Source: Lysobacter antibioticus
Lineage (GTDB): Bacteria; Pseudomonadota; Gammaproteobacteria; Xanthomonadales; Xanthomonadaceae
NCBI RefSeq assembly: GCF_000731095.1
Contig: NZ_JMTZ01000048.1
Coordinates: 1 to 33,051, forward strand
Direction: 5' to 3'
Length of the DNA stretch: 33,051 nt
Translations under genes and position numbers: made by a program
Notes under the pieces: model-generated
The model's database searches: none
What the model was told of the DNA's origin: nothing
What the model saw: only the letters and a program-made list of their open reading frames with translations
Shown: one piece after another, positions 16,174 through 25,400 of the stretch
How the letters are laid out: each line of letters starts with the position of its first letter
Numbering within the stretch: position 1 is the first letter of the stretch

Positions 16174-18369
16174 ATGACCCAAGCGCCCCGCCCTCCCGAT
16201 TACCACGCCGCCGACGCCGCCAGCGAAGACGAACGCCCGCTCGTGCGCACCGAATACAAGTTCTCGCACGTCACCACCCAGCGCTACCTGCCGCTGCCGG
16301 GCAAGGCGCCGGGCTGGCCGTTCGCCGAGATCGGCCATTGGAAGGTCGACGTCGACGCCACCCTCGACGACTGGATCGCCGAGCTCAGCGACTGGCGCCG
16401 CGAACACCTGATCCGCATCGGCTACGACGACGCGCACTATCGCCGCCCGGAACTGCAATGGGCGCAGCGCAATTTCGTCCATGCCCAGATGATGGCCGAG
16501 GACCGCTATTTCTACGACCCGGTCGCCGGCCGCTACACCGTCGATCGCTATCTCGACGATCTCGAACGCCGCTACGGCGGCATCGACAGCGTGCTGATCT
16601 GGCACGTGTATCCGAACATCGGCGTCGACGACCGCAACCAGTTCGACCTCGCCGCCGACCTGCCCGGCGGGCTCGACGGTCTGCGCGGCGCGATCGCCGA
16701 CTTCCATCGCCGCGGCGTGCGCGTGTTCCTGCCGACCATGCCCTGGGACCAGGGCACCCGCGACAGCGGCCGCAAGGACTGGGAGTCGGTGGCCCAACTG
16801 GTGCAAGCGGTCGGCGCCGACGGCGTCAACGGCGATACCTACAACGGCGTGCCGCGCGCGTTCTTCGACGCCTGCGACGCGCTCGGCCACCCGGTGGTGC
16901 TGCAACCCGAATCGACCATCAGCGCCGAGGAGGCGCTGATCTGGAACGTGCAGAGCTGGGGCAAGAAGGCGCCCAACGAAGCGATCCCGCCGGTGGCCAA
17001 GTTCAAGTGGCTGGAACCGCGCCACATGATCAACTACGAAAACCGTTGGGGCCGCGACCGCAACCACGACCTGCAGTACATCTTCTTCAACGGCATCGGC
17101 TACAACGCCTGGGAAAACGTCTGGGGCCTGTGGAACCAGCTCGGCGAACGCGACGCCGAAACCCTGCGCCGCATCGCCACGATCGAGCGAACATTTCCGG
17201 CCCACTTCGTCAGCGCCGACTGGCGCCCGTACGCGCACACCCTGCAGGCCGGCGTGTTCGCCAGCCGCTTCCCGCACGCGGGCAGCAGCGTGTGGACCCT
17301 CGTCAACCGTAACGAGTACGAAGTCGCCGGCGAACAGATCGCGGTCGACCACGTCGACGGCGCGCGCTATTTCGACGCCTGGAACGGCGTGGCCCTGCAG
17401 CCGCGGCTCGATGGCGGCCGCGCGGTGTTCGACTTCGTGCTCGAAGGCCGCGGTTTCGGCGCCGTGCTCGCGCTGGCGCCGGGCGCCGAGATCGACGGCC
17501 TCGACGTCTTCCTCGCCCGCATGAACGAATTGGCGGCGACGCCGCTGCATCGCTACTCCAACCAGTGGCGCGCCTTGCCGCAACGGCTGGTGCCGATCGA
17601 GCCGGTCGCGGCCGCCGCGGCGGCGCCACCGGGCATGATCGAGATCCCGGCCGGCGAGTTCGATTTCGTCGTCGGCGGCATCGAAATCGAAGGCCAGACC
17701 TGGGAAGGCGTCGACGTCCAGTATCCGTGGGAAGACAGTGCGCGCCGCAACCATCGCAAGCGCATGCGCCTGCCGCGCTTCTTCATCGATCGCACTCCGG
17801 TGACCAACGCCGAGTACCAGCGCTTCGTCATCGACAGCGGCTATGTCCCGCGCGATACGCACAACTATCTGCGCGACTGGGTCGACGGGGCGCCGCGCCC
17901 GGGCTGGGAACGCAAGCCGGTGACCTGGGTGGCGCTGGAGGATGCGCGTGCCTATGCGCAGTGGGCCGGCAAACGCCTGCCGCGCGAGTGGGAGTGGCAG
18001 TACGCTGCGCAAGGCCACGACGGCCGCCGCTATCCCTGGGGCGAGGACTGGCGCGACGACGCCGTGCCGGCGCCCAACCGCGGCCGGCGCCTGCGCGCGC
18101 CCGACGACGTCGACGCGCATCCAGCCGGCGCCAGTCCGTTCGGCGTACTCGATCTGGTCGGCAACGTCTGGCAATGGAGCGACGAATACCTCGACGAGCA
18201 CACCCGCGCAGCGATCCTGCGCGGCGGCAGCGCCTACCGGCCGCAGACCTCGCACTGGTATTTCCCGCAGGCCTACCGGCTCGACCAGCACGGCAAGTAC
18301 CTGCTGATGGCGCCGAGCAAGGACCGCTCGGGCTGCATCGGCTTCCGCTGCGTGGTCGATGCCGCATGA
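16174..18369 (+). CDS. TIM-barrel-like domain fused to a SUMF1 (FGE-sulfatase) domain
   Basis: 731 residues. The first ~460 look like a glycosidase-type (beta/alpha)8 barrel: strand-like segments SVLIWHVYPNIG (139-150), GVRVFLPTMPWD (181-192), GADGVNGDTY (215-224, D221) and HPVVLQPESTIS (239-250, E246), with D221 and E246 as possible catalytic acids, followed by a small beta domain. Residues ~486-729 form a clear SUMF1 domain: FFIDRTPVTNAEYQRFV, PVTWVALEDARAYAQWAGKRLP, DLVGNVWQWSDEY, LRGGSAY and GFRCV. The active-site cysteine pair of true formylglycine-generating enzymes is absent (the region reads RPQTSHWYFPQAYR) and no sulfatase is encoded nearby, so this domain is probably a binding or structural module. 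No signal peptide is seen. It lies 9 bases after the kinase and overlaps the next gene by ATGA. The exact activity is unknown. Confidence 0.75.
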   Translation: MTQAPRPPDYHAADAASEDERPLVRTEYKFSHVTTQRYLPLPGKAPGWPFAEIGHWKVDVDATLDDWIAELSDWRREHLIRIGYDDAHYRRPELQWAQRNFVHAQMMAEDRYFYDPVAGRYTVDRYLDDLERRYGGIDSVLIWHVYPNIGVDDRNQFDLAADLPGGLDGLRGAIADFHRRGVRVFLPTMPWDQGTRDSGRKDWESVAQLVQAVGADGVNGDTYNGVPRAFFDACDALGHPVVLQPESTISAEEALIWNVQSWGKKAPNEAIPPVAKFKWLEPRHMINYENRWGRDRNHDLQYIFFNGIGYNAWENVWGLWNQLGERDAETLRRIATIERTFPAHFVSADWRPYAHTLQAGVFASRFPHAGSSVWTLVNRNEYEVAGEQIAVDHVDGARYFDAWNGVALQPRLDGGRAVFDFVLEGRGFGAVLALAPGAEIDGLDVFLARMNELAATPLHRYSNQWRALPQRLVPIEPVAAAAAAPPGMIEIPAGEFDFVVGGIEIEGQTWEGVDVQYPWEDSARRNHRKRMRLPRFFIDRTPVTNAEYQRFVIDSGYVPRDTHNYLRDWVDGAPRPGWERKPVTWVALEDARAYAQWAGKRLPREWEWQYAAQGHDGRRYPWGEDWRDDAVPAPNRGRRLRAPDDVDAHPAGASPFGVLDLVGNVWQWSDEYLDEHTRAAILRGGSAYRPQTSHWYFPQAYRLDQHGKYLLMAPSKDRSGCIGFRCVVDAA

Positions 18370-20258
18370 GCGGCGACACGCATCGCGGCGAGCCCGCGCT
18401 CCAGGCCGTCGAGGTCCGCCTCGGCGGCCTGCTCGGCGAGGCCCTCGATGCCAACCGCCGCGGCCGCCTCTCGCATTTCATCGTCGACGAGCACAGCCCG
18501 GCGATCGCGATCTTCGCTCCGCAACGCAGACAACAAAACCTCGAAGGCGATTGGTACGGCGAGCATGCCGGCAAGTGGCTGATCGCCGCGGCCAAGGCCG
18601 CCGCGCGCAGCGGCGATGCCGGGCTGCGCGCGCGTCTGTTCGGGGTCGCCGACTTCCTGGTCTCGACCCAGGAGGACGACGGCTATCTCGGCACCTACGC
18701 GCCGGAACGCCGCTTCATGCGCAAACAGCCGCCCAAGCCGGGCACCTGGGACGGTGCGCCGAGCGTGCGCACCTGGGACATCTGGACCCATGCCTATCTG
18801 ATTCTCGGCCTGCTCGAAGTGCATCGCCATTTCCCGACGCCGCGCTATCTCGACGCGGCCCGGCGCATCGGCGATCTGTGCCGGCGCACCCTGGCCGACG
18901 GCGCCATCGACATCAACGAACTCGGCAACCACCACGGCCTGTCGGCGACGGTGTTGATGGACCCGGCGGTCGAGCTGTACTTCGCCACCGGCGAGCAGGC
19001 CTATCTCGAACTCGCACTGACCGTGCTCGAGCAGGCCGAACGCAATCCGGACTTGCGCCTGTTGTCGCAGGCCCTGGACGGCACCGACGCGGCGCAGATC
19101 GCCACCGGCAAGGCCTATCAGCTGGCCTGGAACCTGGTCGGCCTGGCCAAGCTGCATCGCGCCACCGGCGAGCCGCGCTACCGCCGCGCCGTCGAGAACC
19201 TGTGGCGCAGCATCCTCGAGCATCACCTCAGCCTCGGCGGCGGCCCCTGGGGCGGCGTCGCCCAGCGTTCGCGCGAGGTGTTCAATCCGGCCGGCGTGTT
19301 CGATCCGCACGGTTACGTCGAAACCTGCTCGACCCTGGCCTGGATGCAGTTGAACCGCGAATTGCTCGCGATCACCGGCGAGGCGCGCTACGCCGAGGAG
19401 ATCGAACGCTCGGCCTATAACGATCTGCTCGGCGCACAGGCGCCCGACGGCGAGAACTGGTGCTACTACGTGTTCCCGAACGGGCGCCGCGTGCACACCA
19501 CGTACTGGCGCTGCTGCAAATCCAGCGGCGCGATGGCGGTCGAGGAGATTCCCGGCGTCGCTTATGCGCGCTCGGACCAAGACACGATCGCGGTGAATCT
19601 GTACGGACCGGGCTCGGCGCGGATCGGGCTGCAGGGCGCCGGCCGGGTCGACATCGAACAGGACACCGCCTATCCCTTCGACGGCGCGATCCGCCTGCGC
19701 GTCGACCCCGAACGCAGCTCGCGTTTCCGCATCAAGTTGCGCATTCCTTCCTGGGCCGCGGCGGCGCAGGTGTCGGTCGACGGCGTCGCCGCCGACGCGG
19801 CGATCGTCGCCGGCGACTACCTCGTCATCGACCGCGAGTGGGGCGCGGGCGACGAAGTGCTCGCGCAGTTCCCGATGGCCCCGCGCACCCACACCGCGAT
19901 CCATCGCAACGTGCAGGAGTCGCGCGCGCCCGACGGCAGCGCGGTGGCGCAGGAAGTGCTGCGCTACGAATATTTGGCCGTCGCCTGCGGGCCGCTGGTC
20001 TATGCGACCGGCCTGATCGACGGCTTCAAGACCGAGGAAACCCTGCGCCTGCCGTCGGCGCCGCAAAGCGATTGGCTGCGCTGGAGCGGTCCGGACGCGA
20101 TCGAAGCGGTGCCGCGCATCGAACTGGATCCGGGCTACCGCGCGCCGCTGGTGTTCCGTCCGTATTACTGCGCCGGCGGCCGGATCGACGGCGCCTGGCG
20201 CCTGACCTGGATGTCGCTCGCGCCCATGCCCCTGCGCTCATCGCCGCCCGTCCCGTGA
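18366..20258 (+). CDS. GH127-family beta-L-arabinofuranosidase-like glycoside hydrolase
   Basis: 630 residues from the ATG at 18366, which overlaps the upstream stop (ATGA); this start gives the normal GH127 length. The family's unusual Zn-thiolate catalytic site is complete: E319 and C321 in GYVETCS, and C383-C384 in YWRCCKSS, matching the Glu, Cys and Cys-Cys set of the characterised bifidobacterial HypBA1. An alpha/alpha-barrel with HEDGYLGTY-like and NELGNHHG segments precedes it and a beta-sandwich tail follows. The enzyme should remove beta-L-arabinofuranose or a related sugar from small glycosides in the cytoplasm, since there is no signal peptide. With the receptor, symporter and kinase in the region this points to pentoside use. 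The substrate is inferred from family only. Confidence 0.88.
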   Translation: MSGDTHRGEPALQAVEVRLGGLLGEALDANRRGRLSHFIVDEHSPAIAIFAPQRRQQNLEGDWYGEHAGKWLIAAAKAAARSGDAGLRARLFGVADFLVSTQEDDGYLGTYAPERRFMRKQPPKPGTWDGAPSVRTWDIWTHAYLILGLLEVHRHFPTPRYLDAARRIGDLCRRTLADGAIDINELGNHHGLSATVLMDPAVELYFATGEQAYLELALTVLEQAERNPDLRLLSQALDGTDAAQIATGKAYQLAWNLVGLAKLHRATGEPRYRRAVENLWRSILEHHLSLGGGPWGGVAQRSREVFNPAGVFDPHGYVETCSTLAWMQLNRELLAITGEARYAEEIERSAYNDLLGAQAPDGENWCYYVFPNGRRVHTTYWRCCKSSGAMAVEEIPGVAYARSDQDTIAVNLYGPGSARIGLQGAGRVDIEQDTAYPFDGAIRLRVDPERSSRFRIKLRIPSWAAAAQVSVDGVAADAAIVAGDYLVIDREWGAGDEVLAQFPMAPRTHTAIHRNVQESRAPDGSAVAQEVLRYEYLAVACGPLVYATGLIDGFKTEETLRLPSAPQSDWLRWSGPDAIEAVPRIELDPGYRAPLVFRPYYCAGGRIDGAWRLTWMSLAPMPLRSSPPVP

Positions 20259-20284
20259 CTGCACACACAGTCCACACCGGCCAA

Positions 20285-20315
20285 GCAAGAATTTGTGCTG
20301 CCAGAACATATGCCG
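20285..20315 (+). promoter_or_regulatory. GAACAT-type motif upstream of the CoA-transferase
   Basis: The gap 20259-20390 contains gcaagaatttgtgctgcca followed by GAACATA (20304-20310) and then CCGCG, aligned with the site at 11231-11256. The CCTA part is not conserved here. It suggests that the CoA-transferase has its own promoter and may share control with the receptor and lyase units. Confidence 0.3.
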
Positions 20316-20390
20316 CGTGGCTGTTTCGACCGCGGCGACAGGCGCACAGTAAACCCGGCATCAGGCTCTAGGCTTTCGGACGCGCACCGC

Positions 20391-21602
20391 ATGGACTCCA
20401 TCCCCCCCGACCCGACGTCCGAGCGCACGGCCCCGGCCGGCCCGCTCGGCGGCATCCGCGTACTCGACCTCAGCGCCTACATCGCCGGCCCCTACGGCTG
20501 CACCCTGCTCGCCGACCAGGGCGCCGACGTGATCAAGATCGAGCCGCCCGACGGCGACAACCTGCGCCAATACCCCTCGACCCTGGCCAGCGAAAGCCGC
20601 GCCTTCCTCGGCGTCAACCGCAGCAAGCGCGGCATCGTCCTGGATCTGAAGTGCCCGGCCGACCATGCCGTGCTGTTGCGCCTGGTGCGCGAGGCCGACG
20701 TACTGGTGCACAACTTCCGCCCGAGCGTGCCCAAGCGCCTGGGCATCGATTTCGAGCGCCTGCAACTGATCAACCCGCGCCTGATCTATTGCGCGGTCAG
20801 CGGCTACGGCGAGAGCGGGCCGATGAAGGACAAGGCCGGTTACGACCAGGTGCTGCAGACCATGACCGGCATGTGCGCGCTGCAAGGCCGCCGCGGCGGG
20901 CCGCCGGAGATCATCTACGGCTCGGTCGTCGACTACTACGCCGCCGCCCTGCTCGCCGCCGGCGTGTCCTCGGCCTTGTACGAACGCGAGCGCAGCGGCC
21001 TGGGCCAGTTCGTCGGCGTCTCGTTGCTGCGCAGCGCGCTGACCATGCAATCGGCGCGGATGATCTGGGCCGACGGCGAAGGCCTCGACATCGGCCGCGA
21101 TATGCGCTCCGGCGGCGTCACCGGTATCCACCCGACCCGCGACGGTCACATCTACATTTCGGCCAACACCGCGCGCTTCTGGAAATCGCTATGCGAGAAG
21201 ACCGGCCTGGACGAACTCGCCGACGACCCGCGCTACGACAGCGTGCGCAAACGCGCGCAGGCGGTGGCCGAGATCGTGCCGCGCCTGCACGAAGCCTTGG
21301 CGCGGCGCAGCGCGATGGAGTGGGAAACGCTGTTCGGCGACGAGGTGCCCTGCGCCGCGGCGCGCCGGATCGAGGACATGTTCGACCACCCACAAGTGCT
21401 CGCCGAAGGTATCGTCGGCCCGATCCAGCATCCGCAGGTCGGGCGCTACCGCGGCGTCGCCCAATCGATCAAGTTCGGCCGCACCCCCGGCCCGGCCCCG
21501 TTCGCCGCGCCGATGCTCGACCAGGACACCCAGGCGATCAGGGACGAGCTGGCCGACCGCGGCGCGGTGGCCTTGGGGCACCGCGGCACCACGCAGGGTT
21601 GA
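20391..21602 (+). CDS. CaiB/BaiF (family III) CoA-transferase
   Basis: 403 residues from the ATG at 20391, chosen because the conserved family opening (GPLGGIRVLDLSAYIAGPYG, about 18-36) begins soon after; an upstream in-frame start would add 32 residues of non-conserved sequence. ADQGADVIKIEPPDGDN (41-57) is the CoA-binding segment. The catalytic aspartate is D181 in GSVVDYYAA, followed by the usual GQFVGVSLLRSAL. The family moves CoA between carboxylic acids without free ATP. The acids are not decided by sequence; candidates include itaconate, mesaconate, citramalate, carnitine-like or steroid acids. The CitE-like lyase in the same window could act on the product. The gene converges with the PLD gene, 79 bases apart, with no good terminator visible between them. 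Confidence 0.88.
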   Translation: MDSIPPDPTSERTAPAGPLGGIRVLDLSAYIAGPYGCTLLADQGADVIKIEPPDGDNLRQYPSTLASESRAFLGVNRSKRGIVLDLKCPADHAVLLRLVREADVLVHNFRPSVPKRLGIDFERLQLINPRLIYCAVSGYGESGPMKDKAGYDQVLQTMTGMCALQGRRGGPPEIIYGSVVDYYAAALLAAGVSSALYERERSGLGQFVGVSLLRSALTMQSARMIWADGEGLDIGRDMRSGGVTGIHPTRDGHIYISANTARFWKSLCEKTGLDELADDPRYDSVRKRAQAVAEIVPRLHEALARRSAMEWETLFGDEVPCAAARRIEDMFDHPQVLAEGIVGPIQHPQVGRYRGVAQSIKFGRTPGPAPFAAPMLDQDTQAIRDELADRGAVALGHRGTTQG

Positions 21603-21681
21603 AAGGCCCGCATTGACGCCGCAATGCCGAGCGAGAACGAGCTAGAAACGCCGCCAGTCCGGCGCTGGCCTCGATCCGCGC

Positions 21682-22398
21682 TCAGTAGCGCGCCGCATCC
21701 GCTGCCGGCACGAACTTCTCCCACAACTCCTCGAACTGCCCGGCGAAGCAACGCACCAGATTGGCGTCGTCGGTTACCACCAGGTTCTCTTCGTTGCTGG
21801 TGGTCGCGCTGCGGGTCCAGTTGAAGCTGCCGTTGGCCAGCACCCGGCCGTCGAACAGCGAGAACTTGTGGTGCATGTGGAAGGGGCTGTCGTCGATCCG
21901 CACCGGCACCCCGGCTTCGCGCAGGCGCAGCACGTCGCTGCCTTCGTCGAACTTCTTGTCGTTGTCGCTGATCAGGCGCACGGCGATGCCGCGCCGGTGG
22001 CAAACGAGGATCTCTTCGCTGAGGCGGTCGTCGGAGATCGTGTACACGCAGATGTCGACGCTGCGCTTGGCGCCGCGGCACAACTCGCGCAGTTTGCGCA
22101 GGCAGGCATCCCCGGGGGCGAAGTAGGCGCTCGACACCACCGTGGGCGCAGCGACCACGTCGAGGGTCTTGATCACCTGCTCCAGCCAGCGCAGGCCGTC
22201 GAGGGCATGCACCGGCTCGCCGAGCATCAGCTCGCGGGTCATGTCGAAAGCGCGGTTGCGCAGATAGCGCACCCGCTCGCTGCCGAGTCCGGCGCCGAGT
22301 TCGCGTAGCTCGAACTTCTCCTCGTTGTCGAGGGTGCGATCGGCGATGCTGTCGCGCAAAGTCTGATCGAGTCGGCCGAAATCCATGTCCCTGCCCAT
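21682..22398 (-). CDS. Single-HKD phospholipase D/nuclease-family protein
   Basis: 238 residues. A C-terminal PLD domain (~85-230) carries one HxKx4D motif (H176, K178, D183 in MHHKFSLFDG), then GSFNWT (190-195) and NEEN (202-205). One HKD per chain means it should dimerise, like bacterial Nuc and mitochondrial MitoPLD, which cut DNA/RNA or cardiolipin. The first ~58 residues are a separate acidic helical segment (RTLDNEEKFELREL) resembling the 81-residue protein at 32555-32800. There is no signal peptide. The gene starts 3 bases after the AAA+ stop (TAAGGAATG), so it is translated with it. A second ATG at 22386, preceded by caggga, may be the real start. Whether it cuts lipid or nucleic acid is unknown. 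Confidence 0.85.
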   Translation of the reverse strand: MGRDMDFGRLDQTLRDSIADRTLDNEEKFELRELGAGLGSERVRYLRNRAFDMTRELMLGEPVHALDGLRWLEQVIKTLDVVAAPTVVSSAYFAPGDACLRKLRELCRGAKRSVDICVYTISDDRLSEEILVCHRRGIAVRLISDNDKKFDEGSDVLRLREAGVPVRIDDSPFHMHHKFSLFDGRVLANGSFNWTRSATTSNEENLVVTDDANLVRCFAGQFEELWEKFVPAADAARY

Positions 22399-22401
22399 TC
22401 C

Positions 22402-25400
22402 TTAGCGTTGGATGCGACCGTTGAGGCGGTCGGCGAATTCGTTGAGCGCACGCTGCAGCTCGCGCTGCTGCTCGGTCATCTCGGCGCGCGTCGGCGCGTC
22501 GTCGACGTCGCGCTGGCCCAGCCGCTTGAAGATTTCGACCAGGGCCTCGTTGAGGCGGGTCTGGCGTTCGCTGCTGTCCTGCAGGTGGTTGACCAGCGGA
22601 TCGAAGGCCGACTGCAGCGACGGCACCAGCGAGGTTTGCAGCGACGAGCCGAGACCGCTCAGCACCTTGCCCAGATCCGGCGCCGGGGCGGCCGGGGTCG
22701 CCGGCGGTTGCGCCTGCGCTTGCGCCACGCGTTCCAGCGCCGCGAGGATTTCCTGCCACGGCGCCGATGGCGCCGGCTCGGCACGGCTGGCGGCCTGAGT
22801 GGCCGACTGATCGAGCGAGCGCACGCTCTCGACCAGGTCGTTGAGCTGCGCCACGACTCGGGTGCCGACATCGGCGTCGCCCGCGCCCATCGCCTTGTTG
22901 CGCTGGAAGTCGCGTTTGATCTGGGCCCAGCGCGCGGCCTGCGTCTCGTCGAGGGTGCCGCGCATCTCGCCGAGCTTGAGCAGGTTCTCCTCGGCGCCGC
23001 TGGTCAGCAACTGCGCCTCGCCGAGGTAGTGGTCGCCGATCAACTGCTGCAACTCGGTCTCGTTCATGACCGGCGAGATCTTCTCGGCGAGCTTGTTCAT
23101 GTTGCGATAGCTGCCCTGCAGCTTGAACGGCGGCTCGGTGCGGTAGCTCTCGGCCTGGGCGGCGCTGGCGATGTATTGCTGATTGACCCGGTAGACCACG
23201 TCGCGCACCTTCACCAACCGCTCCAGGGTGGCGACGATCTCGTTGATCTCGGCGCCGCTGTAGGCATGGCTGAGTTCGTTGGCCGAGAACGGCTTGCCCT
23301 GGGCCTTGTCGACGAAGCGGTACAGGTCGGCCATCTCGCGCGTCGCCAGCGGCGCCAGCACCGGGTTCGAGGTCAGGCTGTTCTCGATGTAGCTGAGCAC
23401 GAACGAGGCTTCCATGCCGCCGAGCACGTCGCCGAGGTTATAGATGTCGGCGCGGTTGGCGAGCATGTCCGGGATCTTGAAGACTTCGCCGGACTCGGTG
23501 TACGGGTTGCCGGCCATGACCACGCAGAACTTCTTGCCGCGCATGTCGTAGGTGCGGGTGCGGCCCTTCCACACGCCTTCGATGCGACGGGTGCCGTCGC
23601 ACAGGGAGATGAATTTCTGCAGGAACTCGGGATGGGTGTGCTGGATGTCGTCCACATACAGCATCACGTTGTTGCCCATCTCCAGGGCCAGGTTGAGCTT
23701 GTCGAGTTCCTGGCGCGAGGTCGCATCGGGCGCCTGCTCGGGGTCTAGCGAGCGCACCTCGTGGCCCAGGGCCGGCCCGTTGATCTTCATGAAGATCAGG
23801 CCGAGCCGGTGCGCCACGTATTCCATCAAGGTGGTTTTGCCGTAGCCCGGCGGCGAGATCATCATCAGCAGGCCCATCAGGTCGCTGCGCTTGCTTTCGC
23901 CGACCGTGCCCATCTGCTTGGCGAGGTTGTCGCCGATCACCGACAGGTAGACGTCGTTGATGAGCTTGTTGCGCACGAACGAGGTCAGCGGGCGCGGCTT
24001 GAACTCGTCCAGGCGCAGGGCGTGGCGCTCGCGGCCGACGATTTCCTGGCGCAAGGCCTGGTAGCGCTGGAAGCCGGGGACGAAGGTCTCGCGGTGGTGG
24101 CGCAGGCGCGCCGACCAGTCGTCGATGGCCAAGGTCATGCGGCCCTCGGCAATGCGCGGATGCTCGCCGAGCAGCCCTTGCACCGGCGCGCTCAGGTCGA
24201 CCTCGGTGATCTTCTTCGGGAAGCGTTCGTCGAGCAGCAACAAGGTCGCCGCTTCGGCGGCATAGGCCGCGACCGGAGCGAGTTCGGGCGAACGCGCCAG
24301 CGCCTCGACCCAGTTCATCGCCAGCGCCCAACGTGCGGAGACGCGGTCGCCGAGGCCGTCCAGAGCCTGGACGAAGCCATCCCACATCCGCGCCGCGGTG
24401 AGTTTCTCGCGCAACGCCTGCAGCAGTTGCTGGGCGTACTTGCTGAACACGAATTGCGGGTGTTCGGCCGACAGCTCCAGCACCAGGTATTCGGCGGCGC
24501 GCGGCGTCAGCGCCGGGTCGATCGCCAGGGTCTGCTGCTGGGCATAGCCGGTCATCGCCGCGGCGATCTCGGTGCGCAGCGATTCCAGGCCCGCGGCGCT
24601 GGCGAACAACTGATGAATGTCGCGCGCGGTGCGCGCGCGTTCCGGCCATTGCCGGGCGTCGGTTTGTTCGCCGACCTGCGACCAGAACAGCGCCGCCCAG
24701 GCGCGCGCGGCCGGCTCGAAGCCGAGGCTGCCGGCGCTGTCGCGCAAGGGCAGCAAGGCCTGCAGGATCAGGCTGGCGTCGTGGTCGTGGATGCCCTTTT
24801 CGTAGCCTTCGCGATAGCGCGGCGCGGCGAAGTCGCGCACGCTGCGCGCGAGCGCTTCCGGCTGCGCCAGTTGCTGACGCAACAGGTCCAGGCTGAGGCC
24901 GTCGCGGTTGGCGCTGGCCGCCTCGATCACCAGGCCGGCCAGGTACTCGCCGCGATACAGCTGCGGCGATTCCGAATCCATCGACACGCCCCAGTAATCG
25001 CGTGCGGCATCGAGTTCGGGGTTGCGCAGCGGCTCGAAGAAGTCGGTGCCGGTCAGGTGCAGGTTGAGCACGTCGCCGCGCGGCAGCAGGGTCAGGTCGA
25101 GCTCCTGGGTGTTGACGCTGAAGCGGTGGCGCGGCCCCAGCTTGATGACGTTGCCGCCTTCCTCGAACAACTCGCTGCGGTCGCGCAGCGCGCGCACCGC
25201 CTGGTCGCGCGCGCCCTTCAGGCGCGCCTCGACGTCGTCGGCCTTGACGCTGTCCTTGAGCGTACGCAGGCGCTCGGCCAGTTCGCGCAGCTTGAGGATC
25301 AGCGGGTCGCTGGCGAAGAAGGCGTTGAGCTCGTCGCTGCCGGCGAAGCGCGCGGTGCGCCGGCCGAGGCCGTCGAGGATGCGGGTGGCCGCATCCATCA

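Noticed and set aside
15175-18291. 1038-codon open frame on the minus strand
   Set aside because: It lies opposite the kinase and SUMF1-fusion genes, both with strong family motifs; no domain is recognisable in it.
16174-18369. Formylglycine-generating enzyme that activates a sulfatase
   Set aside because: The SUMF1 domain lacks the active-site cysteine pair and no sulfatase gene is in the window.
21603-21681. Bidirectional terminator between the CoA-transferase and PLD genes
   Set aside because: Only a 5-bp GCCAG/CTGGC stem without a T-tract is visible, too weak to call.
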